From Sciscionella marina DSM 45152 (lineage in GTDB: Bacteria; Actinomycetota; Actinomycetes; Mycobacteriales; Pseudonocardiaceae): a stretch of 64,000 bases of DNA. Below, in pieces: positions 60,858-64,000 of this stretch (the stretch's first letter is position 1; the number at the start of each line of letters is the position of its first letter). The position numbers and the translations under genes were made by a program. The notes below the pieces were generated by a model. That model had not been told where the DNA came from. It ran no database searches and saw only the letters and a list, made by a program, of their open reading frames with translations. Location of the stretch: contig NZ_KB905380.1 of NCBI RefSeq assembly GCF_000379465.1, positions 1,054,001 to 1,118,000 of the forward strand, written 5' to 3'.

Positions 60858-60861
<4 letters not shown>

Positions 60862-61610
60862 GATTCCTCCCGTGTAGTGCGGAATTCGATCGGTTTCTCC
60901 ACATCGGGGACGTGCACGAGGCGCTGCACGTGGATGCCTGGGGTGTGGATCGAGTCCGGATCGAGCTCCCCCGGTGCGACAAGGTGTTCCACCTCGGCGA
61001 TGGTGATCCGGGCCGCGGCGGCGCAGTCGGGGTTGAAGTTGCGCGCGGCGTGCCGGTAGACGAGGTTGCCGTGCCGGTCGGCTTTCCAGGCGTGCACCAG
61101 GGCGTAGTCCGGGCGCAGCGCCCGCTCCAGCAGGTACTGGGTGCCGTCGAACTCGCGGACCTCGCGCGCCGGTGAGGCAAGGGCGACCGATCCGTCGGCG
61201 GCGTAGCGCCACGGCAGTCCGCCCTCGGCGACCAGGGTGCCCACCCCGGCCGGGGTGTAGAAGGCGGGGATGCCGACTCCCCCGGCGCGCAACCGCTCGG
61301 CGAGCGTGCCCTGCGGGGTCAGCTCGACCTCGAGTTCCCCGGCCAGATACTGGCGGGTGAACTCCTTGTTGTTGCCGATGTAGGAGCCGATGGTGCGCCG
61401 GATCCGCCCGGCGGCCAGCAGGGTGCCGAGCCCGAAACCGTCGACGCCGAGGTTGTTGCTGATCGTCTCCAGTTCCCGGGCGCCCTGGTCGAGCAGCGCG
61501 GCGATCAACACGCCCGGCACCCCGCACATACCGAACCCGCCGACCGCCATGCTCGCCCCGTCCGGGATGTCGGCGACCACCTCGGCCGCGCTCGCGAACG
61601 CCTTATCCAC
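60858..61610 (-). CDS. pcaI: 3-oxoacid (3-oxoadipate) CoA-transferase subunit A
   Basis: A 250-residue class I CoA-transferase alpha subunit: [40 protein letters not shown], then [62 protein letters not shown]. The start is placed at GTG 61610 (VDKAFASA), which overlaps the stop of the pcaD remnant by 8 bp, as expected for an ancestral pcaD-pcaI junction; GTG 61622 is an in-frame alternative. The 4-bp overlap with subunit B indicates coupled translation. Confidence 0.9.
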
Positions 61611-61812
61611 GCGGCACCGCACAGTTCTCGAGGTGCTTGCCCAGTGCGGCGTTCACCGAATCCGGATCCTCGGCGTTGAGCAGATGCGCGGTCCCCGGCA
61701 CGACGATCAGCCGCCCGTCCGGCACCGTGCCCGCGATCTCGCGCAGCATCTCCGGCGGGGTCGCGGGATCCTCGGCCCCGGCCAGGGCGAAAACCCCGTG
61801 GTGTAGCGCGAC
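61603..61812 (-). pseudogene. pcaD: 3' remnant of a 3-oxoadipate enol-lactonase gene (pcaD)
   Basis: In one frame the DNA encodes GVFALAGAEDPATPPEMLRE, then LIVVPGTAHLLNAEDPDSV and ends [10 protein letters not shown]-stop (TAA 61603-61605). This is the last 65 or so residues of an alpha/beta hydrolase of the PcaD type (AGxxDPATPP with the catalytic Asp, and GTAHLLN with the catalytic His). In the same frame the preceding codon is the TGA of the lcp gene, so the N-terminal two thirds are gone. It probably has no start of its own and is a relic of the pcaD-I-J-F operon. Confidence 0.75.
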
Positions 61813-63024
61813 TCATCCGGGCCGGTTGTGCTGCGGGATGTCGATGACGATCGGCTTTCCCTCACCGAGATAGAACAGGGCCGCCTTGCGGATCAGTTCG
61901 GTGAAGAATTCGGTGAGCCAGGCAGCGCCGGGGAATTGTTCGACACCTTGCTGGAACGCGACGAACGGTTCCCAGAAAGTGTCGAACACCCCGTCCCAGA
62001 ACGGTTGCCGGTCGATCCGCAGCCAGTCCGCGATCCGTTCGCCAAGCACGTACCGGGTCAGCGATCCGAGGACCGGTTCGGTGAGCACGCCACCGTCGAT
62101 ATCGGCGCCGAGCCGGAGCAGGCGGTGCGCCAGATCGGTGCCCTCCGAGGTGGGCGCGAGCAACGGGTCGAGTATCCGCTTCGCCTGGGCGTCGGCCTGG
62201 TCCCAGCTTGTCGGGAGGTGTTCGTCCAGGATGCCGAGCAGATGCCCGGTCAGCTGCCAGGAATGCAGGTACCCCTGCGATTCGGTGCCCGGAATGGACA
62301 CTTTCCATTCGGTCAGTTTCCGCATGATGGTCGTCGGCAGGCTGTGCCAGGTGACCAGCAGATCCCGTTGGCTGATCGGGATTCGCTGATCGCTGTGTTG
62401 TTTCCAGTGCGGGGACCGCGGCAGCAGATGACGGACCGCCGCATGCACCAGCCGGGTCTTCACGCAGCTGACGATCAGCCCGCCTTCGGGCTCGAAAGCG
62501 TTGCCCTGACTGACGTCGTAGCCGAGCCGCGCGGTCTTGGCGATGCGCACCTCGAGTTCCGCGCCACCCTTGGAATAGTAGACCGCGCGCGCCTCGTGCG
62601 GAATCACCGTGCTGATCATGCCGCTGGCGAACCCGTAGACGACGCCGAGCAGGTCACCCTGTTTCCGGTTGAACTCCGCGGCGGCGGACAGTTTGCGCCG
62701 ATCGGCCCACGATGGGAGTTCCCGCGCCCGTTCGAGGAAATCCCGTAGCTGCGCGGGCAATCCCTTCGGCAGCGGCTGGCCGTTTCTCGTCCAGGTGCGA
62801 ATCAGCTCGTTCACCCTGGGCACCTCGCCGTGCTCGAGCAGATCGGCCAGCAGCGGGTCGGCCTCAGGATCCCAGACCCCTTCCGGATCGGCTGCCGCGG
62901 CCGAGCCCTGCGGCGACCGGTCCCACACCGTCCGGGCCCGCGCCGGGGACGCCGCGGCCAGTGCGCCCATCGCCCCGAAAGCTCCGCCGACCCGCAGCAT
63001 GTTCCGTCTGCTGAATTCGTCCAT
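61813..63024 (-). CDS. lcp: Latex-clearing-protein-type rubber oxygenase (DUF2236, Tat-exported)
   Basis: A 403-residue haem protein from ATG 63024. The N-terminus has a twin-arginine signal (FSRRNMLRVGG, hydrophobic core, ASPARA cut about residue 30). In Lcp of Streptomyces K30, as I recall it, Glu148, Arg164, Lys167, Thr168 and haem ligand His198 are essential; here Glu144, Arg160, Lys163, Thr164 and His194 appear at a constant offset of 4. Other matching blocks are KTRLVHAAVRHLLP and VTWHSL. Lcp cleaves poly(cis-1,4-isoprene) outside the cell into oligo-isoprenoid aldehydes and ketones. Divergent from a TetR gene, as in known lcp loci; it ends at the pcaD remnant. Confidence 0.88.
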   Translation of the reverse strand: MDEFSRRNMLRVGGAFGAMGALAAASPARARTVWDRSPQGSAAAADPEGVWDPEADPLLADLLEHGEVPRVNELIRTWTRNGQPLPKGLPAQLRDFLERARELPSWADRRKLSAAAEFNRKQGDLLGVVYGFASGMISTVIPHEARAVYYSKGGAELEVRIAKTARLGYDVSQGNAFEPEGGLIVSCVKTRLVHAAVRHLLPRSPHWKQHSDQRIPISQRDLLVTWHSLPTTIMRKLTEWKVSIPGTESQGYLHSWQLTGHLLGILDEHLPTSWDQADAQAKRILDPLLAPTSEGTDLAHRLLRLGADIDGGVLTEPVLGSLTRYVLGERIADWLRIDRQPFWDGVFDTFWEPFVAFQQGVEQFPGAAWLTEFFTELIRKAALFYLGEGKPIVIDIPQHNRPG

Positions 63025-63137
63025 GAATCCGTTCCCTTCACCATGGCGGCAGATCCTGATACTATGAAACGCAATATGCTTCTGTGTATCACCCATAACC
63101 GGGAAGCTTCGGAAACGTCCACACCGGGAGGGAAACC

Positions 63138-63818
63138 GTGCATTCCGCGTTGTCCGCGTTGCTGAATTCCGCGGACTCGGAGTCGATACTCGATCGCGCC
63201 TATACCGAAGCCCTTGGCCAGGCCGCCGATGCGGACGAGGTCAGCATCCGGCTGCTGGACGCGGCCCGCACGCTGTTCTCTCGCCTGGGCATCCGGCGGT
63301 GCACGATGGAGGACGTGGCCAGGCAGGCGGGCCTGTCCCGGATCACCGCCTACCGGCGGTTCGCCACCAAACAGACCCTCGTCGAACAGGTGGTGCGCCG
63401 GGAGTTCCGCCGATACTTCGACCAGTTCCTGCTCGACATCCGGGAAGCGGCCACCGTGGCCGACCGCGTGGTACTCGGCTTCGTCAGCTCACTGCGCGCT
63501 TTCCGGCGGAACCCGTTGATCGGCGGGCTGATCGCCACGGAACCGGACCGGATCATGCCCTCGATGATCAACGACAGTGGGCGGACCCTCGCTGCGGTCA
63601 GTCAGTTCACCGCCGGACAGCTGCGCCGGGAGCAACAGGCCGGGCACATCCGCGCCGAGCTGGATGTCGATCTCATCGCGGAGATGATGGTCCGGATCGC
63701 CACCTCGTTCCTGTCCACCCCCAGTCACACCGTCGACCTCGACGACGAAGCCCAGCTCGCCGATCTGGCGCGGCGATTCCTGGTCCCCATGCTCGAATCG
63801 GTCCCGGAGCGAACCTGA
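63138..63818 (+). CDS. TetR-family regulator (probable lcp regulator)
   Basis: A 226-residue TetR protein with an N-terminal extension of about 38 residues. The HTH reads RLLDAARTLFSRLGIRRCTMEDVARQAGLSRITAYRRFATKQTLVEQV. The start is GTG 63138, with GGGAGGG (63126-63132) upstream. It is divergent from lcp (113-bp gap), and rubber-degrading actinomycetes carry a TetR regulator, LcpR, in this position. TGATAC and GTATCA arms (63057-63062 and 63086-63091) flank the promoter region. Confidence 0.9.
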   Translation: MHSALSALLNSADSESILDRAYTEALGQAADADEVSIRLLDAARTLFSRLGIRRCTMEDVARQAGLSRITAYRRFATKQTLVEQVVRREFRRYFDQFLLDIREAATVADRVVLGFVSSLRAFRRNPLIGGLIATEPDRIMPSMINDSGRTLAAVSQFTAGQLRREQQAGHIRAELDVDLIAEMMVRIATSFLSTPSHTVDLDDEAQLADLARRFLVPMLESVPERT

Positions 63819-63854
63819 CCGCGCGAAGGACAGCGGCATGGCATGCTGGCAGCC

Positions 63855-64000
63855 ATGAACACGCTCCTGCTCGCCAACCGTGCCGTGCTGGTCGCCGCCG
63901 ATCTCGAGGCCAAGGGTGTCGTCGGCACGATCGGCAAGATCGCCGCCTGGCTCGTGGTCATCCTGATCCTGATCGGCCTGGTGGCCGGGGTGATCATCGG
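63855..64000 (+). CDS. Small membrane protein, N-terminal part (runs off the window)
   Basis: From ATG 63855 the frame is open to the window end: MNTLLLANRAVLVAADLEAK, then GTIGKIAAWLVVILILIGLVAGVIIG. One hydrophobic segment (about residues 29-48) is visible. The family cannot be told from 48 residues. It follows the TetR gene by 36 bp on the same strand. Confidence 0.5.
   Translation, partial: MNTLLLANRAVLVAADLEAKGVVGTIGKIAAWLVVILILIGLVAGVII

Overview
The window is 64 kb of dense, high-GC DNA with short intergenic gaps, many GTG starts and many 4-bp ATGA/GTGA overlaps. It fits an actinobacterium with a mycolata-type cell wall: there is an AftA-type galactan arabinofuranosyltransferase, a DprE1-type decaprenylphosphoryl-ribose oxidase and a mycothiol-dependent isomerase-family protein. 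A member of the Pseudonocardiales is the best guess (inference). No rRNA, tRNA, CRISPR array, prophage or intact insertion sequence was seen.

The region is mainly a catabolic regulator field. Small operons for nitrogen-containing or aromatic compounds each sit beside their own regulator: PucR, HxlR, four LysR, two TetR, GlxA/AraC, LacI, RpiR and GntR, plus an IclR remnant. Several promoters between divergent genes carry clear palindromic operators.

Layout. 0-1.4 kb: end of a luciferase-like oxidoreductase and a mycothiol-isomerase-family protein. 1.4-8.9 kb: polar amino-acid ABC transporter with an imidazolonepropionase-like hydrolase, an AroM-family protein and an argininosuccinate-lyase-like enzyme, divergent from PucR. 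8.8-10.6 kb: MFS exporter and a frameshifted HxlR regulator. 10.6-14.5 kb: four-gene operon resembling iif/iac indole-oxidation genes, with a LysR regulator. 14.5-22 kb: secreted amidase, alpha-hydroxy-acid oxidase, DapA-family aldolase, LysR, MHS symporter and GlcD-like dehydrogenase. 22-25.8 kb: flavin oxidoreductase with a frameshifted TetR, a frameshifted dprE1, and a secreted DUF4232 protein. 25.9-28.7 kb: GlxA regulator and a DJ-1 operon. 28.7-33.7 kb: phosphotriesterase-like hydrolase, DMT transporter and GATase-like protein under a LacI regulator, followed by an M20 hydrolase. 33.7-36.7 kb: DUF4185 protein and AftA. 36.7-45.4 kb: gamma-glutamyltransferase, MFS, hydantoinase B/A and sarcosine-oxidase-like genes with RpiR. 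45.4-50.9 kb: LysR, a small protein with an alpha/beta hydrolase, an FUSC membrane protein, LysR. 50.9-54.1 kb: decayed patch, then a putative secreted toxin and partner. 54.1-58.9 kb: GntR, a second sarcosine-oxidase-like gene, an SSS symporter and a DAO enzyme, with a 161-bp inverted-repeat-bounded element in the middle. 59-61.8 kb: pcaF, pcaJ, pcaI and the tail of pcaD. 61.8-63.8 kb: lcp rubber oxygenase and a TetR regulator. The last 146 bp open a small membrane protein.

Two themes recur. One is oxidation or hydrolysis of N-substituted amino acids and cyclic amides (ABC/hydrolase/lyase operon, hydantoinase locus, two sarcosine-oxidase-like loci, amidases). The other is aromatic or polyisoprenoid degradation feeding 3-oxoadipate and beta-oxidation-type steps. 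Three genes (HxlR, TetR, dprE1) carry single-base frameshifts, so either the sequence has indel errors or this strain has decaying copies.
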